Source of the DNA: Amylostereum areolatum
Taxonomy: Eukaryota > Basidiomycota > Agaricomycetes > Russulales > Stereaceae
Direction: 5' to 3'
Length of the DNA stretch: 49,501 nt
Assembly: GCA_012932865.1 (NCBI GenBank)
Contig: SAXG01000150.1
Coordinates: 1-49,501 of the forward strand
In this document: in pieces, positions 1 to 11,300 of the stretch
Numbering within the stretch: the first letter of the stretch is position 1
Layout: every line of letters begins with the position of its first letter
Program-made: the position numbers and the translations under genes
The notes under the pieces: generated by a model
Told to the model about the DNA's origin: nothing
Databases searched by the model: none
Seen by the model: only the letters and a program-made list of their open reading frames with translations

Positions 1-1785
1 CCAAGCCCTCGTGCCGTGCGCCCCGCCCTCCCGCCCTCCTCTCCTCCTCTCACCCACCACCCCCTCCACAGCACTCGCAAAACAGACCCAGAACCCCGCC
101 CCACCGCCCGCCAGCTGCTCTCCGAAAACCCGTACACCCCCACCTCCGCCCTCGCCCAGGCCGTCATGCACGCCTCCCGCACCCTCTCCGAACTCGTCGT
201 CGTCCGCGAATGGCTCCACGACACCGCCCCACCCCCGCCCGCCCCGAGCCCACCACCGGCTACTGGCGCTTCACCCAACACCGCCTGATGCACGCCCTGC
301 GCACCGGCAACAGCGGCAAGGCCGTCGACGGCATCGTGAAGGAGATGGATCCCGACGCGGTCGCGCGCGAGGGCAGGGCGCTCGCGGCGGACGACGCGGT
401 CAGTGGTTCGCTTGTCACAGCAAACCTGGGGCCATCGGCCCTGACGGGGAAATGCGGGGGGAAAGGGTGACGGAAAAGAAAAAGATACCTGACTTGGTTG
501 CACAAAGGGGGAAAGGCGCAGAAGTGCATATCCCGATCGAATAATCTCAACCTTTTCCTGGAGTGCGCCTTTCCCCCTTTGTAAAGTGTCGGACTTTCTT
601 CTTTTCCTTCACTCTTTCCCCTCGCCTTTCCCTATCAGGGCTAATAGCCCCAGGTTTGCTGTGTGTGCCCGTTGGCGGGGACTGACCGACGCACGCCCAT
701 TCAGAATCACGAAAAGGCGCTCGCCCAGACGCTATACGCGTACGTGCGCGCAGGAAAACTGGACGCCGCCGTCGAGCTCTGCAGGGAGGTCCACCAGCCC
801 TGGCGCGCGGCCAGCATCCGCGGCGCCCTCCTCTTCTCGTGGCGAGCGATAGGTCCGTCCTCCCGTTGCTCGTCCACCGGTGCCGTCTGACCAAGGTGCC
901 AGCCACCGAACCGCGCGACGAAGACGACGAGCAGGAGGAGACCGCCCTCTGGCAAGGCAACCGCTGGCGGAACCTGTGGAAGACGGCCTGCACACGCTGC
1001 CGCCTTGGACGTGCGTCCCCCCCGCTCATGTCCTCCGCCCGCTTGTTGACGTTCGTTCCCCAGCCCCATCTCCCGGACACCGAACGCGCGCTCTACGCGG
1101 CCCTGGCCCCCTCCGCCTCCACCGCGGGCGTCCTCGAGGCCGCATGTCGGACCTGGGAGGACAACATGTGGGCGCAGGTCAGCATCCTCTGCGAAGACAA
1201 GCAAACCGCCACCGTCGCGTCCCTCGGCGGCGGGTTCTGGGAAGGCGGGCGTGCCGGCGGTCGAGACCGCGCTCGACTTGGCCGATGGCGTGGACGAGGA
1301 GCGGGAGGAAGAGGCGTGGCGCGCGGAGGTCGAGGAGGCGCTGCAGGCGTGGCCACCGTCACCGTGGACGATGGGCGAGTGCTTTCCTCTCTCTTCTTTG
1401 AAGCGGCTTGCTCACGACCGTGTCAGTCTTCCCGCAGACAACGCGTTTCCACATGTCCCAGCTCCACATCATCTTAGACCGCACGGACGCCCTGCTGGAC
1501 GACTTCGCCGTCCGTCTACGAGATGGGCTGTACGACCCGACGTCCTCCGAGTACGTCCACCCGTCGCGTCCCTCTCCACCCGGTTTCCAACCGTGCGCGA
1601 CAGATACCCCACCATGACGCGCTTCTTCGCGCACCTCTGCCTCTTCCTCCAAATGATCGACATCCAGGTCTCCCCGCTCGCCACCGAAACCATCCTCGAA
1701 GCCTACCTGCAAGTCCTCGAGGTATGCGCCCCGACCCGTTCGCGTTTTCTCGCGCTCATGTGTTTTCCTCACAGGCCGCGGGCCA
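1..1785 (+). pseudogene. Truncated 5' part of a Nup107/Nup84 nucleoporin gene
   Basis: This stretch aligns almost base for base with 8577-10373 of the complete Nup107 gene in the same window, including introns. It enters inside the first exon (window edge) and stops twelve bases into exon 8, after which similarity ends abruptly. Compared with the full copy it differs mainly by single-base indels: one base lost near 241, one gained near 999, one gained near 1247, one lost near 1346 and one gained near 1449. Each breaks the frame, so no continuous nucleoporin can be made. Substitutions are rare except in the last intron (1722-1774), which is strongly diverged from its counterpart at 10299-10360. 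The 5' end lies outside the window. I infer a partial duplication product rather than a functional gene; homopolymer sequencing errors could account for some indels. Confidence 0.85.
416..663. mobile_element. Foldback MITE-like element inside a Nup107 intron (copy in truncated gene)
   Basis: A 248-bp element whose two halves are long inverted repeats of about 100 bp. The ends read CACAGCAAACCTGGGGC and its reverse complement, and it is flanked on both sides by TGT, a possible 3-bp target duplication. It lies wholly inside the intron following the exon that ends in the Asp-Ala codons near 398. The same insertion occurs in the full-length gene at 8994-9241, so it predates the duplication. There is no coding capacity. 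The CACA start and 3-bp duplication recall CACTA-type transposons, but that class assignment is inference. Confidence 0.8.
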
Positions 1786-2279
1786 GCTCTCGGCCCGCGC
1801 ATCGGATAAGCCACCGCACGCGCGCGCCTTGGACCCGAACTCCAACCCGAACGCCTCACCACCAGATCCTCCCTCCCCCCGATGACGTCGGCCGCGTTCG
1901 ACCGTCCCGCCGCATCTGTTCTCCCGCGCACCTGCTTGGCATGGGCCACCTCGGGCGCGTTCCAGGATGTGTTTGGGTGGATAGCGGGCATGATGGGGAT
2001 TGGCGGGGACGTTCGACGGCGCGGGCAGCGCGCGCGCGTACGGGAGCACAGGAACAGACGGGGACAGGCCCGACGGTCTTGGGCGGGACGTGGCGCCGGG
2101 GCGGGCGGGTGCGTTCGGTGTGTGGCGTTGACGGGGACGATGATGTCGTACGATAGGTTTGAGGCTGGTGTATCACGACGGTACTTAACCAGCTCTCACG
2201 GGCTCTTCTCGTATTCCTCGAAAACATGTGCGGCAGTCCGCGAGCGTGCAAGGCAGGCGTGGGTAGCCGCGTAGGAGAA
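1786..2279. other. Unassigned segment between the Nup107 fragment and the repeat element
   Basis: About 490 bp with no similarity I can see to other parts of the window. By analogy with the GH31 locus, where a fragment of the upstream neighbour's tail lies at the equivalent junction, this could be the tail of whatever gene precedes Nup107 outside the window. A plus-strand open frame (1882-2274) is present but carries no motif I recognise. Confidence 0.3.
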
Positions 2280-3483
2280 ACCAAAGTCAGAAAACTGCGT
2301 GAAAACGCGTCTTTTCAATCCGTCTCTCTTCCGTTCCGCCTCTTTCCTCACTCCTCCCCTTCTCCTTCCCGCCATCTCCTGCCCCACGACCTTTTCTGTC
2401 CAGGCCATATTCGCAGAGAACGAAGGCGCTTCGGAACACGCACACAAACACTGTGAACCGAGGTGAGTTTGCAGACCCGCGCGTCCAATCCCCGAGTCTC
2501 TCCCTCGCAGCGTCCCCACCGTCGACAAACCTGACTTCAAGCCTTCTCGCGGGCCCACGTCCGTTCCGTTGCGCGCGCGCATCCACACTGCCGTGAGAGC
2601 GGTCAGCGGAATTCGAAGGTGCGTAGAGATAGGACTTGTCTTTGAAAGGCAGAGCGTCGGCAGGAGCAGGGGGGGAAACGGCGTGAACAGGTGAGTTTCC
2701 CGTCCGTCTGCACGAGCAGCAGCGCTCACCCTTCTTTCGCCTCCCGCTACAAACACCTCCGCCCTTCCCTTGCCCACGCTCTGTCCCTGTGAAGCCGTGC
2801 ACTTGCATGCGACGGATTTGTCATCGACGTACGCGACCTCTCGTGTACATTCGTGCGCCGCACGATGCGAGACGGAGGTCGAGTCGGACGTGACATGTGA
2901 AGACGGGAGCCGTGTCGGTGGCCCTGACATCTGAACCCTGATAAGCGGTAAGTAAGCCGCTCTCCCGACGGACCTGCCGCTTACCCACTGTTCACGACAG
3001 ATGACGCGGTCAAACCACATTCGCCGCCTGTGTGTGTACCGAGGACTTGATACAAAGGCCCTGGGCGCACAAAGTGTGAGTAGACACTTCATCTGTACCG
3101 AAAGGAGACCTGCAGGGATATGCGTAGGTGTACTGATGCCTCACTGGTCTTGTCCGTCTGAAGTCACGCATGGAGCATATTCCGGAATAGAGAAGTGGGA
3201 CCAAAATTCACCGCTGCTGACACTGCGAGCAAAGGATGGGTTGAAAATGTGGTCCATTCCATCCGCACTGTACAGCACTTAAAACCAGAGATCATTGTGG
3301 TGACCTTCTGCCTCCCACCCTCACATGCTTATTCCTAATAAAAATTCCTGCCGTCGGAGGGAAAGCATGACTACGAAAGAAATATGGACCACGAGCGTAA
3401 CCAGTCTGGGACGTAAGGCGAGGATAGAAAGGTGAGGAGGAGAGGCAGAAGGCGGTGAGGAATTTTGGGGGGAGAGCTGGGGT

Positions 3484-3490
3484 TTATATA
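3484..3490 (-). promoter_or_regulatory. TATA box of the second unit in repeat element copy A
   Basis: On the minus strand the sequence GCCTATATAAACC is preceded by a block conserved with copy B (the stretch from 3600 down to 3495 matches 30015-30120). The identical TATA context at 30124-30130 suggests a conserved polymerase II promoter. The following 150 nt is a pyrimidine-rich leader in both copies. Confidence 0.5.
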
Positions 3491-4945
3491 GGCTCTGCCT
3501 CTCGGAGCTCGATCCGGTCACCAATGTGCCGGCTCCATCTCCAAGCATCCACCGGGGTGACTCCGGTCGCCATGTGTGATGCGAAGAACGAGGCCTAGGC
3601 CGCTCCGAAGCCGCCTCCGTGGCAGTTGATGGAAGCCCAAGAACCTTCAGGATAATTTTGGACTCTTCGGCCCCGGATGCAGCTGTTTTGCGGGAAAGGC
3701 GGTCCTCTTTGCCCTTTGTATGACATTTGAAGCAGCCTTGCTCCATTCTCGGAAAGCAATATCTAGCCAGAATTTGCCGCAGAAGTGAAAATCATTGTTG
3801 CTCTGATGCCGGAGACGTGCAAGCCTTTCGACGATGCTTGCCCTCTGCCAAAGACCACTTTCCCTGCACCATCTTGCATAACCTGGAAAGGAGCAGAAGT
3901 ACTTCACTGTGCAGATGGTGCTTGCGTTGGCAGCGGTGATCTGCATGATTGGGGTTCACTTTAGTTCATCTCCGAGTCACTTTCATTTCATTCCGAAAAC
4001 CAGTCCACTATTTCTGCGGGTTCTGTGCTGTTGCACGTAACCTGAATGGGGATGGGAATATGTGCAAATTGCACAAGACAGTCATGCAGAACACTGTTTC
4101 CAAATTCAGAACATCGCATAATCATCTGGAAGCAAGCCTTGAACAGACCTGCCAGTGGTTTCCAACAAGCTCACAAAAATAAACTGGAAAGGGACAGAAA
4201 TGAATGAGCCAAGCACAGGAAATAATTTCAGACAAGAGACAAGCTTAGGGGTAGATTGTCTTCTGCGGTACAAACACAAAAGGGAGAAAGACCGTGTAGC
4301 ATACAAGTATCGTACCAAGATGGATAAAGTTCAAGTACTGATATAGAGAACACCCCAATTGCGAAGAGGTTGAATACAAAGTGTAAGGAACATACTCAAC
4401 AGGCTTGGTCTCAGAGACGGTCACTGGAACATCCCCCCGCAAGATAATGCAAAGGCAGGATCTACAGAAAGTCAGTGGCACATCCAACATGAGAACGACA
4501 GGGAGCCGAAATCCCGCCGTCCGCCGGTCGAGCCTGTTCTACTCGGCTAAGTGAGCGGGCACTTTCCTTGGCGACGTACGTACATTCCTCCGGTCCCCCG
4601 AAGCGCGCAAGTATAACTGAGTTCTGCTCGAAGCCTCCGAGCGGCCTCTCCGCCAATCCCCCTCCCGCCGGCATGCTCCCGCATCGCCCCTTCTGAGCCC
4701 CCCGTCCGTCTACACCTTCCGCTGCGACACTCGCGAACGGGAGGTGCGTTTCGGTCGACGACTTGTAAAGGCGTCGTGCCATTTTTTTGGTGAGCGGCGC
4801 CGCATGCCCTGGTCTTCCCGTCGAGGCTGACAGCCTGCAGCGCCGGCAGGAGTCGAACCAGGGAAGGACGCGCGGCACCGCCGCGTGGCCGTCGGCCGTG
4901 TTTCCGGTGAGTTTTCTTGCCCTCGCGAGAGCGACGCGGACTGAC

Positions 4946-7005
4946 CTGGCGTTCGCAGGGTGCGTGCTGCGGCCGCAAACGAACGCCTGCACGAGCCTCG
5001 ATTTTCTGAGGCTCCGGCCCCGCGGCGAGCGACGCCCCATGCGCCTAGAGGGAGCTCGATGTGCCCGGCGACGCCGTTGTGGGGTAGCGCGGCGTAGCCG
5101 CGTGCATGTTCGCGTTCTGGCGGTGGCACGGTAAGTTTTCATCCCCGTTTCAGACGGGGGGAGCGGCTCGCTTACCGTTTCGTGACCACAGGCCCTGCTT
5201 CGGGCGCACGGTCGACATCGCACGCGTCGAGGACGTGCTGCGCGCGCACAATGGCACGCAAACGGGCCTCGATTTTTCGAGGTCCAGGCCGCGCGGCGAG
5301 CGCACCACCCCGTTCACGCCACACGAAGACGACGTCAAGCACGAGGTGGGGAGCGCGGGGCGGCCGCGCGGAAGTCTGGATGTGTAATGGTAAGTTTTCA
5401 TGCGGTCGATCGAGGGGGGTTCGTGCTTACCAAGTTTCCACCAGGGTATTTCCCATGGCGTGGCAACGCCACGCCGCCTCCCGTCCTGCCCTCCGCCCTC
5501 CCACCGCGCCCCCCGCAAGGCTGCTGCGGACGCAAAATGGCACCCGAAAGGACGTCGAATTTTCGAGGTCCAGGCCCCGCGGCGAGCGCAACACTCCGCT
5601 GACGATGCGCGGAGACGGCGGCAACGTCGACGCGCCACGGCGTCGACGTTGGGTGGGAGGGAGAGCGCGGCGCAGCCGCGCGGACGTCTAGACGCGTGAT
5701 GGTCAGTGTTCACATAGTTCGTCCGGGCGGCGTCGTGCTCACCAGGATTCCTCTAGGGTACTTCCTATGGCGTGGCTTCGCCACGCCGCGTCCCATCCCG
5801 TATCCCGCGCCTCCTTTCGTAGGACCCCCCGCTTGATCACCCCGCCACCGGAAAGGGAGCTGCGGGCGCAAGATGGCGCCCGAAAGGACCCCGAATTCTC
5901 GAGGTCCAGGCCCCGCGGCGAGCGCAACACCCCGCTCACGCTACACGAAGGCGGCGTTGACGCCGACGCTGGGTGGGAGGGGGAGCGCGGCGCAGCCGCG
6001 CGGACGTCTGGACGTGGGATGGTGAGTTTTCCGTCTGTCCGTCGAGGCGGTTTCGTGCTCACCAGCTCCGCTCCAGGTTACTTTGCATAGCGTGGCTTCG
6101 CCACGCCGCCTCCCGTTCCGTCCCCCGCGTGCTCCCCCGCCCCCCGACAGGGTGCTGCGGATGCAGGATGGCCTCCAAAAGGACCTCGAAAATTCGAGGT
6201 CCAGGCCCCGCGGCGAGCGCGACGGCTCGTTCGTGTCGTGCGAAGACGGCGTAGACATCGACGCCGGGCCTGCGTCGACGTTCGCGTGGCGGGGGTGGGG
6301 GCGGAGCGCGGCGTAGCCGCGCGCAGGTCACTGGCAGTGGCATGGTGAGTTCTTTTCCGTCCGTCGAGGGGACCGTGCTTACCTTTTCTCCCCAGCGTCT
6401 TCCCCGATGCGAGGCGTGGCGCAGCCACGCCGTCTTCCATCTCGTCCTCGGCGCGCGCTACCCCCGCCTGCTCCTCCTCCCCTCGCTGCCCTTGGTGAAG
6501 CGGAACGGGTGCTGCGGACGCCAGACAGCGTCCACCGAACGCTCAAAGCATCAAGCTTTTGGCCCCGCGGCGAGCGGTACACCCGCCCTCGCGGGGGCGG
6601 GATCGGCGTGGACGTCGACGGCGTGTCGACGTTCAGGGCGCACGGAGCGCGGCGTAGCCGCGCGGATCCCTGTGGGATTTCGCCAGGTCAGTGTGTGTCT
6701 CGACGCAGGCGCGGAATGACTTACCGAGCATTCCGTCCACAGACCCGACCTCCACGTGCGTCCCGCGCGCTCGACCTGGATGGCAAAGACCTGCTGCGGA
6801 CGCAGACGGGAGGCCGACAGACCCTCGAAACTTGGAGGATCCGACCCCCGCGGCGAGCGGACCACCCGGCCCTCGGAGGAGAGGGGCGTGCGCGGGGACC
6901 CCGCGTGCACGGGATGGCGGGGGCTGACGGGGGCGCAGCGCTGTGAAGGGTCTCCTGGACAGAGAGGTGAGTGCGAGGGCGCGTGGCAGCGGCGGGCATG
7001 CTCAC
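4946..7005 (-). repeat. Array of exon-like GC-rich modules with short introns (copy A)
   Basis: Read on the minus strand, introns of 51-59 nt with GTRAG(C/T) donors, CTTAC or CTCAC branch sites and AG acceptors occur at 6955-7005, 6670-6724, 6331-6382, 6008-6062, 5688-5742, 5376-5430 and 5117-5175. Most following modules open with ACGTCCGCGCGGC or a close variant. Between the introns lie modules of 230, 287, 268, 265, 257, 200 and 171 nt that resemble each other. Several contain a hairpin such as CGTGGCTTCGCCACG, a palindrome of the type CCTCGAAATTTCGAGG and a second GC hairpin. Stop codons and shifted frames prevent a single translation across modules. The donor-like GGTAAGT seen on the plus strand is the complement of the branch-site block, so I read the transcription strand as minus. 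Confidence 0.7.
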
Positions 7006-8113
7006 TGTTTTGCCGCGCGCAGGTCTCCGAGCACGGACGCGCCTCCCGTAAGCACATCGCAAGACGCGAACGACGGTGTCGGCACGTGCGACGCACGCGT
7101 GTACGCCGACGTTCGCGTGGCGCGTGCGCTGAGGCGTGCGTCGGGGGAGGGGGCGGCAGTGTCAGGAACGATGTGCGCGCGGGGGACGCGGAGGAGGTGA
7201 GCCTGTGCGAAGGTGCCGCGTGCGGATGTATGCGTGGCTGATCTTTGGGCGTTTCGTAGGCCTGGCCGGCGCCCCTCGCCTGGTTTCCCTCCATCCGGCT
7301 GTCTCACGTCGCGAGGGCGTTGGCGAACGTCTCTGGCGGGGGACGGTAAGCGAGACGCGCAAACGGGAGTGGCGAGGTGCCCGCTCACCGTGTGCGGCAA
7401 CGTGTACGTGGGGGCGCGGCGGGCGACTGCTTGGGCAGGTCCGCCGCTTTCCGCCGTTTTCGTGGACTTTGCGTTGACGACGGGGTCGCAGCGGATGGCG
7501 GGGAGGATGCGGCGATGGTGCGGTCGGTGGCGGATGTCTGCGGCGCGAGATCTGCCCCGGATGTGCGCAGGCGGGGCACGAAGGCGGCGGACTGTGCGGA
7601 CGAGGTGAGCGAGTGCGAGGGCGTGGAGGCGGACGGACGGACGGAGGGAAGAGGGAGCGGAAGCTGGATGGCGGAATGTAAATGTACGCACGTACGGATG
7701 TCGCGAACGGCGCAAGTTGGCGGGCCAGGCAGATGGGCGGGATTCGGCTAGATGGCGGGGGTGATTGAGTGAAAGGGAACGGAGGGGAGACGGCGACACG
7801 CACGTGGGACGACCGAGAGCGGGAATGCGAGTGCTCGGTGCTATAGAGCACAGGGAATGCGCGTCGTCGGTGCTTAGGCAAATGGGACAGAGACTGAGTG
7901 CTCGTTTTATCAGTGAACGCGTTTTGCCTGCGATGCGGCGGGCGAGCGCGGTTGGGCGGGGGCAGACGGGCGAGGGCGTGGAGGGCGTGGGGGAGAAGGT
8001 GAGAGGTGCATGGGAAGTGGGCCTTCGGGACTTCGCCGTCGCCTCGGAAGTTTGCATTTTGCATGTTGAATTGAAGTCGGCCCGGCGCTTGTCCCTCACC
8101 CACAACCTTCACA

Positions 8114-8152
8114 ACGACCTCGACGACCTCGACGACCTCGGCGACCTGCACG
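8114..8152 (+). repeat. Short GACCTC-type tandem repeat in the Nup107 5' flank
   Basis: A run of imperfect nine-base repeats based on GACGACCTC lies about 160 bp upstream of the Nup107 start codon, in the short space between the Nup107 start and the 5' end of repeat element copy A. No function is visible. Confidence 0.5.
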
Positions 8153-8301
8153 ATTTTCTTTTCGAATCGACACTCACGCCGACGAGGCGCATCAAATACC
8201 GCCCTTGAGCTCGACGAGCACGAAAAAATCCGAGGTCGCGCCCCTCACGTTCTTCATTGTTCAACTCCCCGCCGTTTCCCACCTCCAAGTCGACAAACGC
8301 C

Positions 8302-11300
8302 ATGTCGACGACGCTCTACACGTCCTGCGCAGACGTCCTCGCGCTCTGCCAAACCCACAAGGACGACCTCGCACTCTTGCTCGACCCCGAGGCCGGGTTC
8401 GCGCCTCGCATCCGCCAGATATGCCTCGACCAGCTGCGTTCCCTCCTCGCCGTCCTATCCCACTTTCTTACATTGTTGTCTCTCTTCTGCAGCTTGATCG
8501 ACTTGGAAGCGAACGCAGAGGCCTCGCAAGACGAAATCGACGCCCTTCGGATGGAATCCAACACCTGGGGCCTCCTCCAAGCCCTCGTGCCGTGCGCCCC
8601 GCCCTCCCGCCCTCCTCTCCTCCTCTCACCCACCACCCCCTCCACAGCACTCGCAAAACAGACCCAGAACCCCGCCCCACCGCCCGCCAGCTGCTCTCCG
8701 AAAACCCGTACACCCCCCACCTCCGCCCTCGCCCAGGCCGTCATGCACGCCTCCCGCACCCTCTCCGAACTCGTCGTCGTCCGCGAATGGCTCCACGACA
8801 CCGCCCCACCCCCGCCCTGCCCCGAGCCCACCACCGGCTACTGGCGCTTCACCCAACACCGCCTGATGCACGCCCTGCGCACCGGCAACAGCGGCAAGGC
8901 CGTCGACGGCATCGTGAAGGAGATGGATCCCGACGCGGTCGCGCGCGAGGGCAGGGCGCTCGCGGCGGACGACGCGGTCAGTGGTTCGCTTGTCACAGCA
9001 AATCTGGGGCCATCGGCCCTGACGGGGAAATGCGGGGGGAAAGGGTGACGGAAAAGAAAAAGATACCTGACTTGGTTGCACAAAGGGGGAAAGGCGCAGA
9101 AGTGCATATCCCGATCGAATAATCTCAACCTTTTCCTGGAGTGCGCCTTTCCCCCTTTGTAAAGTGTCGGACTTTCTTCTTTTCCTTCACTCTTTCCCCT
9201 CGCCTTTCCCTATCAGGGCTAATAGCCCCAGGTTTGCTGTGTGTGCCCGTTGGCGGGGACTGACCGACGCACGCCCATTCAGAATCACGAAAAGGCGCTC
9301 GCCCAGACGCTATACGCGTACGTGCGCGCAGGAAAACTGGACGCCGCCGTCGAGCTCTGCAGGGAGGTCCACCAGCCCTGGCGCGCGGCCAGCATCCGCG
9401 GCGCCCTCCTCTTCTCGTGGCGAGCGATAGGTCCGTCCTCCCGTTGCTCGTCCACCGGTGCCGTCTGACCAAGGTGCCAGCCACCGAACCGCGCGACGAA
9501 GACGACGAGCAGGAGGAGACCGCCCTCTGGCAAGGCAACCGCTGGCGGAACCTGTGGAAGACGGCCTGCACGCGTGCCGCCTTGGACGTGCGTCCCCCCC
9601 CGCGCATGTCCTCCGCCCGCTTGTTGACGTTCGTTCCCCAGCCCCATCTCCCGGACACCGAACGCGCGCTCTACGCGGCCCTGGCCCCCTCCGCCTCCAC
9701 CGCGGGCGTCCTCGAGGCCGCCTGTCGGACCTGGGAGGACAACATGTGGGCGCAGGTCAGCATCCTCTGCGAAGACAAGCAAACCGCCACCGTCGCGTCC
9801 CTCGGCGGCGGGTTCTGGGAAGGCGGCGTGCCGGCGGTCGAGACCGCGCTCGACTTGGCCGATGGCGTGGACGAGGAGCGGGAGGAAGAGGCGTGGCGCG
9901 CGGAGGTCGAGGAGGCGCTGCAGGCGTTGGCCACCGTCACCGTGGACGATGGGCGAGTGCTTTCCTCTCTCTTCTTTGAAGCGGCTTGCTCACGACCGTG
10001 TCAGTCTTCCCGCAGACAACGCGTTCCACATGTCCCAGCTCCACATCATCTTAGACCGCACGGACGCCCTGCTGGACGACTTCGCCGTCCGTCTACGAGA
10101 TGGGCTGTACGACCCGACGTCCTCCGAGTACGTCCACCCGTCGCGTCCCTCTCCACCCGGTTTCCAACCGTGCGCGACAGATACCCCACCATGACGCGCT
10201 TCTTCGCGCACCTCTGCCTCTTCCTCCAAATGATCGACATCCAGGTCTCCCCGCTCGCCACCCAAATCATCCTCGAAGCCTACCTCCAAGTCCTCGAGGT
10301 CTGCGCCCCAATCCGTTTGCTTTTTCCCGCGTCCTCCTTCGCTCACTGTTTCACTTACAGGCCGCGGGCCAGCGGGACCTCATCGCGATGTACGCCGGCG
10401 CGCTCGGCGACAACGCCGTGGAGCGGTACGCGCTCTTCCTGACCTCCCTCGAGCTCTCCGCCGACGTCGCCGAGCGGCGTCTGGCCCTGACGCGCGCGCG
10501 CGAGCACGGGCTCGACGTCGAGCGCGTCGCGGTCGTGACCGCCGAGCGCACGATCGAGCACGCGTTCGCACTGCTCCCGCCCGCGCTCAAGGGGCCGCTC
10601 CCGCGCATCGCCGCGGGCAAGGACGAGCAGCCGAGCGCGGCCGAGACGCTGCTGCTGCGGTCGATCGAGTGGACGGTGTTCGGGGAGGGCACGTACGCGA
10701 CCGCGCTCGAGCAGACGAACGTCATCCTCCGGTTCTTCCTCGGTAAGGCCCCCGCCCCCGCCTCCCGCCGTTCGTTCCGCGTGCGCTGACGGCCGTGTGC
10801 ATTCTCCAGCGTCCGGGCGCGTCCAAGTGGCCCGTCTGCTCTTGCGGATGCTGCCGCCCGAGCTCGCGGCCATCCAGGAGCCGGAGGAGCGCGCGACGGA
10901 GTACCACCAGTACCGGCAGTTTTTCGATATCTGGGAGGGCATGGAACGGGCGCTGGAGACGCGCGCGCTGGAGGCGCCGCAGATGACGCGGGACACGCGC
11001 GCGCAGTGGCTGGCGGATTACAGGGTGCGGGCATCGTGTTCTCCTCTACTCATGTGCCCTTCTGACGCGGAGGGCGGAGCAGGGTTGCGTCGACTACGCG
11101 AGGGAGAAGATCGTGAAGCTGCTCACGACGGACTGGCTGATCCCGGACTCGGAGGACGCCGCGCCGCGTACGTGTTCCCCGCTTTTCTTCTCCGTCTCGT
11201 CGCCCCCGTCTGACCCCGCGACCGTCCCGCAGACGAACGCCGGTTGCGCGAGATGCGGCGCATCCGCCAGCTCTACGTCCCCGAGTTCATCTTCCGCCTA

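Larger units (their letters stand above)
2280..8010 (-). mobile_element. Repeat element copy A (spliced module array plus TATA-containing unit)
   Basis: This block is homologous, in inverted orientation, to 24150-30727. Read on the minus strand it starts about 0.3 kb upstream of the Nup107 start codon with a CT-rich leader, runs through an array of GC-rich modules separated by short introns (about 7005 down to 4946), then through a less GC-rich part (about 4620 down to 2280) holding a TATA box at 3484-3490. Homology to copy B is collinear throughout, for example the segment around 4500-4620 matches 29085-29200. I found no long open frame with a recognisable transposase, reverse transcriptase, integrase, helicase or nuclease motif on either strand, and no clear terminal repeats. 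The 3' limit is uncertain between 1786 and 2350. Whether this is a non-autonomous mobile element or a duplicated host sequence cannot be settled from one window. Confidence 0.6.

Noticed and set aside
2196..3092. 298-codon minus-strand open frame
   Set aside because: It crosses conserved intron-like borders of the repeat unit and shows no recognisable domain; copy B has stops in the matching frame.
4840..4870. GGTTCGACTCC on the minus strand, a perfect tRNA B-box
   Set aside because: The flanking bases do not form a five-pair T-stem, no A-box or acceptor stem lies at the right distance, and the matching place in copy B (near 27380) has lost the consensus.
6950..7620. Possible tandem CRISPR-like repeat with spacers
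   Set aside because: Unit length is 200-300 nt, units are diverged, and intron signals explain the regular spacing.
4500..7700. Long overlapping open frames on both strands in the module arrays
   Set aside because: GC-rich repetitive DNA gives open frames in several phases at once; module lengths are not multiples of three and the peptides resemble no family.
8440..8500. Intron in Nup107 exon 1 ending at TTCTGCAG
   Set aside because: No GT or GC donor keeps the frame, whereas the stretch reads through in frame; left as coding, with reservation.
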